From Aquiflexum balticum DSM 16537 (lineage in GTDB: Bacteria > Bacteroidota > Bacteroidia > Cytophagales > Cyclobacteriaceae): a stretch of 64,000 bases of DNA. How positions within the stretch are numbered: the stretch's first letter is position 1; every line of letters starts with the position of its first letter. The position numbers and the translations under genes were made by a program. Where the stretch lies: positions 310,001 to 374,000 of the forward strand of contig NZ_LT838813.1 of assembly GCF_900176595.1 (NCBI RefSeq), in the 5' to 3' direction. This document shows, in pieces, positions 19,557 through 28,043 of the stretch. A model generated the notes under the pieces. It saw only the letters and a list, made by a program, of their open reading frames with translations, was not told the origin of the DNA and did not search any database.

Positions 19557-19564
19557 TCTAAACC

Positions 19565-20530
19565 TTGGCTAAGCTTAAAAAATTCTTTACTAATCTTAAT
19601 CCACAAAAGATTTCAAACTTCAAAGTGGCGGCGCTCTGTTTCTTAGCGGCCGCCACTTTTTGGGTTTTAAATGCCCTGAACAAAGATAATTACACTACTG
19701 TGGTGGATTATCCCATAAAAATCACCTATGATGAAAATGAGTTCATGGCAGTGGATAAGCTTCCCAACCGTCTTAAAATAGAAATCAACGGTAACGGATG
19801 GGATTTGCTAAGAAAATATTTTAAGTTTAATGAAGCTCCCTTTCCGATTGAAATTAATAATCCTTCTGCCAAAGACTATATGCTTACCTCAGAAATCAGA
19901 CGGGGATTAGCAGAGACCCTCAATCCAACCATTTTGGTATCCATGCTGAATGACACGATAAAATTCAGCATAGACAAGGTTGTCACCAGAAAAATTAAAG
20001 TACAGGCCGATACAACCAGCAATACATTGGCCAAAAACTATAGGTATGCAAGTCCTATCGAAATTGATCCTGAAGTCGTCAATATCAAAGGGCCAACATC
20101 AATACTTCAAAAATTGGACGGAGTCCTGAAAATCGATCTTCAAGAAGAGAAATCCAATACAAATTTCAACAAGATACTGACCTTAAATATCCCGGATTCT
20201 TTGGAAGAATATCTGACTTTGGAAGAAGAAAGCGTGCATGTAAGGTTTGATGTTTTACAGATGCTGGAAGGAAACAAAAGACTTAAAATAAAATATCAGA
20301 ACTTCCCTGACAATGTCAGTTTAATCCAGGAGCCCAATTCAATCATCATGACATATCTAATCAGTGAAAAGAGATTGGAGGATTTAAAGACTTTGGAATT
20401 TGAGGCTTTATTGGATTACAATTCCCGCAATCGCCAAGACAGTACCATCAGCGTTCAGGTGTATCCAAAGCCAACATTTTTGGAAAATATAACCATAGAA
20501 CCCGGTATCCTTAAACTCAAATATGATTAA
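19565..20530 (+). CDS. YbbR-domain membrane-anchored protein with TTG start
   Basis: A 321-residue protein with an N-terminal membrane segment (VAALCFLAAATFWVLNAL) followed by extracytoplasmic YbbR-type repeats (DYPIKITYDENEF at about 57; VKIQ-like strands near 140 and 170). In Firmicutes such proteins (CdaR) regulate the diadenylate cyclase CdaA; no cyclase gene is adjacent here. The only in-frame start that keeps the membrane segment is TTG at 19565, because an in-frame stop lies 4 bp before it and the first ATG is about 60 residues in. It is 8 bp after yajC and overlaps coaE by 8 bp. Confidence 0.8.
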   Translation: MAKLKKFFTNLNPQKISNFKVAALCFLAAATFWVLNALNKDNYTTVVDYPIKITYDENEFMAVDKLPNRLKIEINGNGWDLLRKYFKFNEAPFPIEINNPSAKDYMLTSEIRRGLAETLNPTILVSMLNDTIKFSIDKVVTRKIKVQADTTSNTLAKNYRYASPIEIDPEVVNIKGPTSILQKLDGVLKIDLQEEKSNTNFNKILTLNIPDSLEEYLTLEEESVHVRFDVLQMLEGNKRLKIKYQNFPDNVSLIQEPNSIIMTYLISEKRLEDLKTLEFEALLDYNSRNRQDSTISVQVYPKPTFLENITIEPGILKLKYD

Positions 20531-21134
20531 GGGAAAAAAAATGTTGATTGGCATTACCGGGGGAATTGGTTCCGGTAAGTCCACCGTAGCCAAAATTTTT
20601 AACATTTTGGGAATACCCGTTTATTCTGCAGATGACCGGGCAAAATGGCTGATGGCAAATGATCCGGATCTAAAAGGTCAGATTATTTCAAATTTTGGTG
20701 AGGAGAGTTATATTGAAGATGGAAGCCTAAACAGAAGCTATCTTGCCTCCCGGGTTTTCAATGATGAAGAAAAGGTTTCAATGATCAACAGCTTGGTTCA
20801 CCCTGCTGTGAAAAAGGATTTTGAAAAGTGGGTTCCAAAACAAAATTCTCCATATGTTTTAAAAGAGGCCGCCCTTCTGTTTGAAACCGGATCATATCAG
20901 GATTTGGATAAAATCATCAATGTCAGTGCACCGCTTAAAATCAGAATCAACAGGATAATGTTGCGCGATCCGCAGAGGTCCGAAAATCAGATCAATGATA
21001 TCATCAACAAACAACTGCCTGACGAAGAAAAGAACCTGAAAGCTGATTTCGTTATTAAAAATTCGGACAACCGATTATTGATTCCCCAGGTTATGCAAAT
21101 CCATAATGAGCTTTTAAATTCGAGTAAATTATAG
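20523..21134 (+). CDS. coaE: Dephospho-CoA kinase
   Basis: CoaE phosphorylates dephospho-CoA, the last step of coenzyme A synthesis. The P-loop GITGGIGSGKST near the N-terminus, the VYSADDRAKW substrate segment and LKEAALLFETG at about 117 are characteristic, and 203 residues is normal. The ATG at 20523 overlaps the previous gene's stop region by 8 bp; a second in-frame ATG at 20541 (MLIGITGG) is equally plausible. Last gene of the nusB run. Confidence 0.93.
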   Translation: MIKGKKMLIGITGGIGSGKSTVAKIFNILGIPVYSADDRAKWLMANDPDLKGQIISNFGEESYIEDGSLNRSYLASRVFNDEEKVSMINSLVHPAVKKDFEKWVPKQNSPYVLKEAALLFETGSYQDLDKIINVSAPLKIRINRIMLRDPQRSENQINDIINKQLPDEEKNLKADFVIKNSDNRLLIPQVMQIHNELLNSSKL

Positions 21135-21225
21135 GTTGATGTTTTTCTGAATAAAGCCTGAGACTATTGGGACATTCCCATTTTCTTTGACCTACCCTGA
21201 TAAAAAATAATTTTTTTGATACAAT

Positions 21226-21468
21226 TCACAAACTAAACTGTATCTGATCCAAGTAAAACTTCATTCGGGTATGTTCCCTGTTTAAAAAATCAATATTGTC
21301 TATTTTGTCCAGTTTATGGTTGTAAAAAACTTCTATATATTCATCATTAAGCAAATACAGGTTGACCTTATGGGTATAGTACCTAATACCCACTACAAAA
21401 GTGCCTTCCGTGTACAGGATTTGAATCTTTCTATTTAAAGGCAATTTTTTGAAGTCTTCTCTTCTCAT
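21226..21468 (-). CDS. Small hypothetical protein translationally coupled to TPR lipoprotein
   Basis: An 80-residue protein starting MRREDFKKLPLNRK, beta-rich and soluble, unknown to me. The start at 21468 overlaps the TGA of the upstream TPR gene (ATGA arrangement), which suggests coupled translation and argues against the longer reading that begins inside the TPR gene. It resembles small immunity- or chaperone-like partner proteins only in size; no function is claimed. Confidence 0.6.
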   Translation of the reverse strand: MRREDFKKLPLNRKIQILYTEGTFVVGIRYYTHKVNLYLLNDEYIEVFYNHKLDKIDNIDFLNREHTRMKFYLDQIQFSL

Positions 21469-22436
21469 TTTCCTAATTTTGATAACTCCATTTCGGCAGC
21501 AATATAACCAAAAGCAGCCCAATAACCACTTTTGATAACCTTTTCAAAAACCTCCGTGGCCTTTGAAGTATCACCTTCAGACAAATAAAAATTCCCTAAT
21601 CCATATCCCTGCGTGACATACTGAAGAAGCTCTTCATCGACATTTTTGACTTCTCCCAGCAGTGATTCAGGTTTTAAATTTCCTTGATACATCAGAATTC
21701 TTTTAAAATAGGCATCATTTTCAATAATTTTCATGCCCGGATGTACAGAACTAATAACCTTCAAAGCTTCGCCTTTTCTTCCCAGTTTAACCAAAGTCAT
21801 ATAATACCAATCCAAGGTTGCCACTTTCAGATCATCGTTGTTCGAGACAGCAAGGCAGTTTTTATACGCTTCCAAAGCATTTTCCCAATCACCTTTGAGA
21901 TAATAGGCCAATCCCAGATGATACCAAACATTGAACTGCACATTGGAAAGAGGAATATTCAGTTTGTTGGGCATTCCGTCCTGCTCAATTTTTAAATCTG
22001 TACCTTGCATCATCTCTGCAGCTTTCACAAAATCACCGATTGCTTTATCAAATTCCCTGATAGTAATAAATCTATGCCCACGGTGGCGAAGGGGTTCGAA
22101 TTCATTTGGATATTCTTTGATAGCTTTGGAAAATGTACTGATAGCCAAATCATATCTTCCCAGATAAGCCTCTCTCCTTCCAATCCAGATCAGATTATTT
22201 AAAACAGGGTCTACAACATAGGCGTTTTCTGCTTCATTTAATTTCCGGATCAGTTCTTTTTGTACAATGGAATCCACTTGGGTGAACAAAGAATCACCCA
22301 ATAAACTTACACCTTGAAAGATCTTGTCGTTTGGGAAAACAGAATTATTTTCCTCCACTGTCATTTGAGTCTTTTCAGATTGACAGGAAGTACCAATGCA
22401 TATTGACAGCATCAAAAAAGCAATAAGAATTTTCAT
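21465..22436 (-). CDS. Tetratricopeptide-repeat lipoprotein
   Basis: A 323-residue protein when started at 22436, which gives a lipobox leader (ICIGTSC, C18); the upstream extension to 22535 lacks signal features. TPR-type helical pairs are visible (AYLGRYDLAISTFSKAIKEYP, split as AYLGRYDLAI and STFSKAIKEYP; then HLGLAYYLKGDWENALEAYK; then GNFYLSEGDTSKATEVFEK). It probably acts as a protein-interaction scaffold at the cell envelope. Transcribed divergently from the NlpC/P60 gene with 82 bp between the two starts. Confidence 0.8.
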   Translation of the reverse strand: MKILIAFLMLSICIGTSCQSEKTQMTVEENNSVFPNDKIFQGVSLLGDSLFTQVDSIVQKELIRKLNEAENAYVVDPVLNNLIWIGRREAYLGRYDLAISTFSKAIKEYPNEFEPLRHRGHRFITIREFDKAIGDFVKAAEMMQGTDLKIEQDGMPNKLNIPLSNVQFNVWYHLGLAYYLKGDWENALEAYKNCLAVSNNDDLKVATLDWYYMTLVKLGRKGEALKVISSVHPGMKIIENDAYFKRILMYQGNLKPESLLGEVKNVDEELLQYVTQGYGLGNFYLSEGDTSKATEVFEKVIKSGYWAAFGYIAAEMELSKLGK

Positions 22437-22518
22437 AACTTTTCGTTTTATAGTTGAAAAACCTTTTGAAACCAGGGTTTGGGTATGTATTATTGAAGAT
22501 AAATATATTCTCCCCAAA

Positions 22519-23013
22519 ATGAATAATAAAACCAAGCAAAATTTTAATTACATCTTTTTTTTATTGCTCTTAATCCTTTTCTCTCCAATTTATTCATCTT
22601 CCTGCTCTTCTACCAAGAAAGTCAGAACTCAAAATATCAATAAAGTAGTGGAAACAGCCAAATCTTATCGGGGAACCCCCTATCGCTATGGCGGCACTAC
22701 CCGGTCGGGGATGGATTGCTCGGCTTTGGTCTACCACTCCTTTTATAGTGTGGGAATTACTATGCCCCGAACCTCGGATGCACAGAGCAAAGAAGGAAAA
22801 AAAGTAACCGGAAATAATCTTGAAAAGGGAGACCTTCTCTTCTTTGCCACAGGTAAGAAAAAAAAGCAGGTAACTCATGCCGGGATAGTCACGGACACAT
22901 CGAAGGGGAATATCCTTTTTATACATTCCTCTACATCCTTGGGAGTCACCGAAGACAATCTCAGTCAAGCTTATTGGAACAAAGCATTTTTATTTGGCAG
23001 AAGGATATTCTAA
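22519..23013 (+). CDS. NlpC/P60-family cell wall peptidase, lipoprotein
   Basis: A 164-residue protein from the ATG at 22519, with a lipoprotein leader ending SSSC (C29). The NlpC/P60 catalytic cysteine is in RSGMDCSALV (C67), and the histidine in VTHAGIV (H120), giving the Cys-His pair of gamma-D-glutamyl-diamino acid endopeptidases that cut peptidoglycan stems. An upstream in-frame extension to 22396 overlaps the divergent gene and lacks signal features. Size fits the minimal single-domain Spr/NlpC type. Confidence 0.9.
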   Translation: MNNKTKQNFNYIFFLLLLILFSPIYSSSCSSTKKVRTQNINKVVETAKSYRGTPYRYGGTTRSGMDCSALVYHSFYSVGITMPRTSDAQSKEGKKVTGNNLEKGDLLFFATGKKKKQVTHAGIVTDTSKGNILFIHSSTSLGVTEDNLSQAYWNKAFLFGRRIF

Positions 23014-23100
23014 TTGGCTTTTGGAAGTAGATGGAATTGCCAATAGTTGAGCACCATAATTTTGCGGTCAATTCTTAACAAAACAGGTAAAAAATATTGA

Positions 23101-23204
23101 AAGAAGCTGCTCCAAAAGTCTGATTTTCACATGTGAGGCCAAATAACATTTTGAATTCGTATTGATTCAAGCCTTTTGCAAAGGGACTTTGGAACAGCTT
23201 TTTT
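23101..23204. repeat. Long imperfect inverted repeat between nlpC/P60 gene and heme cluster
   Basis: Arms AAGAAGCTGCTCCAAAAGTC (23101-23120) and GACTTTGGAACAGCTTTTTT (23185-23204) pair over about 18 bp around a 64-nt loop, ending in a T-run on the plus strand. It could be a terminator, a small mobile-derived repeat, or the end of a small RNA (a TAATTTTG promoter-like box is at 23057). Confidence 0.5.
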
Positions 23205-23223
23205 ATTTAAACATCAGGAAAAA

Positions 23224-23832
23224 TCAGAACCTGGTACTTCCATTTGGTTGTAGGATATACCTGAAGGTGTAATGTCCACTTGGAGTCGTCCTTGGATCGA
23301 TTTGCTCTACAGGTGGATTACCTTTATAATAACTTAGAATTTCCATTTTGACATAGTTCCCTTTTGTGGTTTGAACCAAAATCACACGGCCGGGAATTGG
23401 TGTTACTGTAAATGTCGCGGAATTGTAATTGTACCAGCCGGTTCCACTACCAGTCGGAATTGCAAAGGAAGTGGCTGTATCTTTAGCAAAAACCGCAGAA
23501 GCAGGGACTTCAGTGATTTCTTCAAAAATTCCGGTAACAATGGCAGCGCTGACATTTTTGGCACTATTGACACGGATCGTTGTCCCTTTGAAAGCCAAAT
23601 CCCAATCTTCATTTTCGTTTACAATGGCATTTTGCTCCATGCTGAAATATTGAAATGGACGCTCTTCAATTACTTGACCGGTTGTTCGATCAATCAGGTC
23701 ATTTGGAGCTGCCAGATCTTCCACCAAAGTAGCCTCAAGAGGTACTACCGGAGCAGGTTCATCATTGTTGTTGCAGGAAAATAAGAAAGTAATAATCCCA
23801 ACTGTGAAGATAAATTTTTGCATTGTTTTCAT
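23224..23832 (-). CDS. hmuY: HmuY-like heme-binding lipoprotein
   Basis: A 202-residue lipoprotein (lipobox FLFSC, C20) resembling the HmuY family, outer-surface proteins that capture heme from host or environmental hemoproteins and pass it to the TonB receptor. Family-like features are the acidic stretch after the anchor and the beta-rich WDLAFKGTTIRVN segment near residue 80, followed by GTGWYNY and later FRYILQPNGSTRF at the C-terminus. Heme ligands cannot be assigned with confidence. Its start is 8 bp after the stop of the receptor gene, so it is the last gene of the cluster. Confidence 0.8.
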   Translation of the reverse strand: MKTMQKFIFTVGIITFLFSCNNNDEPAPVVPLEATLVEDLAAPNDLIDRTTGQVIEERPFQYFSMEQNAIVNENEDWDLAFKGTTIRVNSAKNVSAAIVTGIFEEITEVPASAVFAKDTATSFAIPTGSGTGWYNYNSATFTVTPIPGRVILVQTTKGNYVKMEILSYYKGNPPVEQIDPRTTPSGHYTFRYILQPNGSTRF

Positions 23833-23840
23833 TTTATTTT

Positions 23841-26144
23841 TTAGTTTATAAGATTTAGAATTGGTATTTTGATTCCTAGGAATAGCACCCGGCCCGGATT
23901 ATTCGGTTGAGCCGGTGTTACAGTATTTAAAAGATTGGTACCTCCTGCCTCCAGAAAAAGCCCATTTTCAAATGTCTTCGAGGCAGTAAAATTAATGCTA
24001 ACCCATCCTGGAGCATATTCTCTGTCGTCATCGAGGATGAGGTTTCCGTTTAGGTCTGCAAAACCAAACTTTCCTCTGTAAATGGCTCTTAAAGACCAGT
24101 TGATTTCAGTAAAGCTATCCTGATAATTCACTTTGAAATTCCCACTGTGGGGACTTCTATTGAATAGTCCTCCATAATCTGCACGGGTGACACGTTGGGT
24201 TTGGTTTTGTGAATTCCGCTTGAAGATTTCCCCATTTTCAATGCGCTCAAGCATCTCCATATCTTTGGTATCCAAAAAAGCGTAACCCGCACTTAGACTG
24301 AGATGATCCAGTAAGTTAACTTGTGCGTCAACTTCTATTCCCTGGGTGACTACGCTACGGATATTGAAATAGGAAAATGCATTCTGACCGGTGACCAATT
24401 GGGCAATAGGAGCAGTTTCAATCAGGTTATCTATTTCATTGCGAAAAGCATTTAATTGAATAAGACTTTGTGTTGTCGGTTTCCATCGAAAGCCGGTATT
24501 GAGTGACCAGGATGTTTCGGCATTTAGATTTCCCAGTGTTTCAGGATCAATTAGAATTTGGGCTATCAAGCCTTCATCCTGCAATCTGGAAATTTCCCGC
24601 CCAGCAAGATTGGCGCCAAAGACATAGTATCCGGAAGCAGCATTATTAAAATTCAACAATAATTGCCTGAAATCGGGTGTTTTGAACCCGGCACCCATTG
24701 AAGCCTGCCAACTGAAACTTTCTGATATTTGGTATTGTGCTGATACTTTTGGGCTCAGTCGATTTCCAAATTGACTGTGAAAATCAGCTCTCATGCCGGT
24801 AACCACGTTGATTTTGGGAATTGGATCCCATAAATGCTGAAGGAAAAAGTAGCCCGCGTCAAAGCGGTTTTTTTCTTCATACCGGGTGGCCTCCACAGTT
24901 TCTATCAATTGCCCCATACCCAAAGTAATCAGGTTTTTGGAATTGGCCTGAAAGTCTGTTTGCAGTTCAGTGCGATGATAGAATTGGGCAAAATCCTGAA
25001 AGTCAAAAATTTCCCCACTATTTCTGAACCTGGTGTCCGAATTGGTTGAAAACCATGAGCTCATACCCCGAAGCGTCAGTGTCCAATCCACATCGGGCTT
25101 AAAACGTATGGTAGGGTTTAAGTTGAAATCTCTTCTTTCATTACCCAAATCAAGAATTTCAACACCTGAGTTGCCGTTCGTTTGAAGGATGCCTTGCGAT
25201 GTCTCCAAATATCCTCTGCCAAAAACACTGACATTTAACTTTTCCGAAAGATCACCTGAAATTTTAAGCTGTCCGGTAGAGGCCTGAAAAGGATTTTGGG
25301 TTTGGCCAACTGTTTCGGGAGTAAGATCAAATCCATCTGTCCGAAAATGATCCAGAAAAACCTGCGTACTCCAGTTTTTTTTGCCGACTCCTAATTCCAA
25401 AAAGGGGTTCCAGGAATTGAAGGAACGGTGCCGAAGGCCCAGATCCACGTTGGATTTATTGATACCTGATTTGGTAATTATATTGATGACACCACCCATG
25501 GCTTCACTGCCATAAATGGCACTTGAAGGCCCTCTGAGTATTTCGATCCGATCAATATTCGAAACAGAAATACGGTCTAAGTCGAAGGTCCCGGCGGTTC
25601 GCCCAATCATAGGTTCTCCATCAAGAAGAATCAGAATATAATCGGAATCCAAGCCCTGCATTTGCAGCCCCGAACCATGATCTGAAGTAATTTGTAAGCC
25701 TGTTTGCTCCCGTAAAATCTCGGATAAACGGATACCTCCTGTTTCCTTAATCCTTTCAGTATTCAGGACCGTAACAGGCATGGGTAGTTGTTCAACACTA
25801 CGTTCTGTTCGGGTAGCAGCCACTACTATCTCCTGCAGGTTACCCGATTTCTCTTGAAGAATAATTTCCTCATCCAATAGCCATTCCTGCCAAGTCAATT
25901 GGCGACTTTCAAAACCCAAAGCAAATACGGTTATCGTTTTGGAAGGATTCTGAAGTTCGATTTTCCCCAATGCATTAACAGCAATCGCTTTTTGGCCTTC
26001 CGGTTTGATCAAAGCATGGATAATGGGATTTCCTGAGCTATCAATAATTTTCTTTTCCCCATCCCCTTCAAAAGCAGAAAGTTCAGAGCAAACGAATAAA
26101 GACAGGAAGAAAAATATTCTTTTATTTAGATTAAATCTAATCAT
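23841..26144 (-). CDS. hmuR: TonB-dependent heme receptor (HmuR-like)
   Basis: A 767-residue outer-membrane receptor: signal peptide (residues 1-22), a short carboxypeptidase-regulatory-like domain (about 30-90), plug domain (LDGEPMIGRTAGTFDLDRI, then EILRGPSSAIYGSEAMGGVI, residues about 170-215) and a 22-strand barrel ending in an aromatic-poor C-terminus. It would import heme using TonB energy. Context is decisive: HmuS, HmuT, HmuU and HmuV precede it and a HmuY protein follows. A 17-nt palindrome occupies codons 2-7, and a strong hairpin lies between hmuS and this gene. Confidence 0.9.
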   Translation of the reverse strand: MIRFNLNKRIFFFLSLFVCSELSAFEGDGEKKIIDSSGNPIIHALIKPEGQKAIAVNALGKIELQNPSKTITVFALGFESRQLTWQEWLLDEEIILQEKSGNLQEIVVAATRTERSVEQLPMPVTVLNTERIKETGGIRLSEILREQTGLQITSDHGSGLQMQGLDSDYILILLDGEPMIGRTAGTFDLDRISVSNIDRIEILRGPSSAIYGSEAMGGVINIITKSGINKSNVDLGLRHRSFNSWNPFLELGVGKKNWSTQVFLDHFRTDGFDLTPETVGQTQNPFQASTGQLKISGDLSEKLNVSVFGRGYLETSQGILQTNGNSGVEILDLGNERRDFNLNPTIRFKPDVDWTLTLRGMSSWFSTNSDTRFRNSGEIFDFQDFAQFYHRTELQTDFQANSKNLITLGMGQLIETVEATRYEEKNRFDAGYFFLQHLWDPIPKINVVTGMRADFHSQFGNRLSPKVSAQYQISESFSWQASMGAGFKTPDFRQLLLNFNNAASGYYVFGANLAGREISRLQDEGLIAQILIDPETLGNLNAETSWSLNTGFRWKPTTQSLIQLNAFRNEIDNLIETAPIAQLVTGQNAFSYFNIRSVVTQGIEVDAQVNLLDHLSLSAGYAFLDTKDMEMLERIENGEIFKRNSQNQTQRVTRADYGGLFNRSPHSGNFKVNYQDSFTEINWSLRAIYRGKFGFADLNGNLILDDDREYAPGWVSINFTASKTFENGLFLEAGGTNLLNTVTPAQPNNPGRVLFLGIKIPILNLIN
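26125..26141. promoter_or_regulatory. 17-nt palindrome at the hmuR start, operator candidate
   Basis: TTTAGATT-A-AATCTAAT, palindromic at 14 of its 16 arm positions, falls within codons 2-7 of hmuR. The same pattern occurs at 30002-30018 upstream of hmuT. It may bind an iron- or heme-responsive repressor; because it is inside coding sequence, chance is possible. Confidence 0.35.
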
Positions 26145-26160
26145 AATCTCAAATTTTTTT

Positions 26161-26181
26161 GCCGGGAGGATTCCTCCCGGC
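26161..26181. other. Perfect GC-rich hairpin in the hmuS-hmuR gap
   Basis: GCCGGGAGGA and TCCTCCCGGC form a 10-bp stem around a single T. On the transcribed (minus) strand it is followed by A-residues, not a T-run, so it is not a standard terminator for the cluster. It may be an mRNA processing or stability element. Confidence 0.55.
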
Positions 26182-26191
26182 GGGATTCAGT

Positions 26192-27238
26192 TTAAAGACT
26201 ATCAATTAGGTCTTTCCAAGCATCCAATTGTGGTATTCCCGGCTTTCTCAATCCAAAGAATTGAGCGATCATTTCCCCTTCTTTGTCAAAAAGCTCCAAA
26301 GCGGAAACCAAGCCATCCGAGGTGTTTTTGTGTACAACAAAGGCAGAGTCGATGATTTCTTCATTCAAATGCATATTGAAATCGGGGTCCATTACATTGA
26401 GCCAATTCCCCATCTGACGGATGGTTCTGACCTTCCCTTGATGGATCTGTATATTGCCTTTATTCCCTGCAAAAATCATGATCGGCATTTTTTCAGCAGA
26501 AGCAGTTTCCACAATTTTCCTTGCCGAAAGCCTGTCTACTTCATACGCCCATTTGTCATTGATCCACTTGACAGCGTCATGTCTGTGAACATTGTATTTC
26601 CTCAACATGCCGAAAAAATCATGAGTATCTTTCATGTTTTCCCAGTCATGGGTGAAAGCTTCCAAGTCAATCTCTTTGGCGAATTCGGGCTTGGGATAGG
26701 CGGCGACATCCAACTCAGGATTTTGGTCTTCACTTTTGAAATCAATCAGGATTTGTTCATAAGCATCCAAATTGCTTTTTTCCTGAAGGAAAATTTTCAA
26801 GACAGCATCACCGGCCTTATCAAAAAACTGAAAACTCCGCATAGTTCCCCTTGGGGTATGGTTGGTAACAGCAAATCCAAATTTCCAGCCGCTGAAGAAT
26901 ATTCTTTGCTCAATTGGTCCGATTACAGTTGCAACCTGATTGGGGGCCTGTCCCATTAGGTCAATTTTCTGGAAATTACCCTTATGCTCCAGGACACATC
27001 CCTCATTTCTGGTCAATGCCATTACTTTGCCCAGACTCTTGCAGGCGATCATGATCTCTGCCCATTCCTCCTTAAGTCTTACTGTGTCCAATCCAATTGT
27101 AGATGCGATCAACTCAGCTTCAGATACGCCTAACTTCTGTGCAGCATCTCTTGCTCTTAGTTGTGGTTGTTGTTTTTTGAGATCTTCCCAGGCATCTTTT
27201 AAAGAAGCGACTGAGGAAAAATGCATTGTTGATTCCAT
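26192..27238 (-). CDS. hmuS: HemS/HmuS-family cytoplasmic heme-handling protein
   Basis: A 348-residue protein of the hemin-degrading/ChuS-HemS family: two tandem related halves (about residues 10-175 and 190-348). The first opens with LRARDAAQKLGVSEAELIAS, the second with MLRKYNVHRHDAVKW. Such proteins take heme from the importer and store or degrade it; whether this one opens the ring cannot be told. It is 3 bp after hmuV in the same transcript. No signal peptide. Confidence 0.9.
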   Translation of the reverse strand: MESTMHFSSVASLKDAWEDLKKQQPQLRARDAAQKLGVSEAELIASTIGLDTVRLKEEWAEIMIACKSLGKVMALTRNEGCVLEHKGNFQKIDLMGQAPNQVATVIGPIEQRIFFSGWKFGFAVTNHTPRGTMRSFQFFDKAGDAVLKIFLQEKSNLDAYEQILIDFKSEDQNPELDVAAYPKPEFAKEIDLEAFTHDWENMKDTHDFFGMLRKYNVHRHDAVKWINDKWAYEVDRLSARKIVETASAEKMPIMIFAGNKGNIQIHQGKVRTIRQMGNWLNVMDPDFNMHLNEEIIDSAFVVHKNTSDGLVSALELFDKEGEMIAQFFGLRKPGIPQLDAWKDLIDSL

Positions 27239-27241
27239 AAG

Positions 27242-28042
27242 TTATGCAAGTTTAATTTCTAAATGATTTTGGATAAATGGGATACTTTGAATAATCACAG
27301 AGGAATCCTCTGAACCTGAAAAAACCTGAATAGGATGCTCAAACACTTCTTCAAGATTGGAAGCGGTCATCACTTCTTTTACGGGTCCTTGGTGTAAGAT
27401 TCTTCCTTTTTTAAGTAAAATCACCTTGTCAGCATAGTTGGCTGCCAAGCTGAGGTCATGCAGAATGGCGAGAACCCCGATGTTTCTTTTTTTGATTTTG
27501 TGAATAATCCTAAGCACATGGTGCTGCAAAGCGATATCCATACTGGAAGTAGGTTCGTCTAAAAGCAGGTATCGGGGAAATGATTTTTTGTCCCATATCT
27601 GGGTCAATACCCTTGCTAGTTGAACTCTTTGTTTTTCCCCGCCTGATAAATTTCCGTAGAGTTTATCCTTGAGATGCCAAGTCTGGGTTTCTGTCATGAC
27701 TTCTTCTACAAGTTCTTGACGATAGGACCCACCGCAGGCCAACAATCCCAACTCCACCACTTCCAATGCCAGGAAAGGAAATGATAAAGAACTATGCTGC
27801 GGCATAACGGCCCTGACGAGAGCTAGATTTTTTGCCGAAATACCATTTATGGGCGATCCATTGTAGGCAACTTTTCCATATTTGCAGGGAACCTCCCCTG
27901 CCAGAACTTTGAACAAAGTGGATTTTCCGGCACCATTCGGACCAAGGATTACAGTAAGTTCGCCCGGATGCAGGGAAACAGATGCTTTGTCTATAATGGG
28001 CATATTCCGAATGCAGAAATGAATATCATTTGCTTGTAACAT
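27242..28042 (-). CDS. hmuV: Heme ABC transporter ATP-binding protein
   Basis: A 266-residue ATPase that powers HmuU. Walker A GPNGAGKST, signature LSGGEKQRVQLAR, Walker B YLLLDEPTSSMD and the switch histidine in LAILHDLSLA are intact. I choose the ATG at 28042 (MLQANDIHF), one base after the hmuU stop; the frame is open further upstream inside hmuU but that segment is not ABC-like. Confidence 0.92.
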   Translation of the reverse strand: MLQANDIHFCIRNMPIIDKASVSLHPGELTVILGPNGAGKSTLFKVLAGEVPCKYGKVAYNGSPINGISAKNLALVRAVMPQHSSLSFPFLALEVVELGLLACGGSYRQELVEEVMTETQTWHLKDKLYGNLSGGEKQRVQLARVLTQIWDKKSFPRYLLLDEPTSSMDIALQHHVLRIIHKIKKRNIGVLAILHDLSLAANYADKVILLKKGRILHQGPVKEVMTASNLEEVFEHPIQVFSGSEDSSVIIQSIPFIQNHLEIKLA

Positions 28043-28043
28043 A

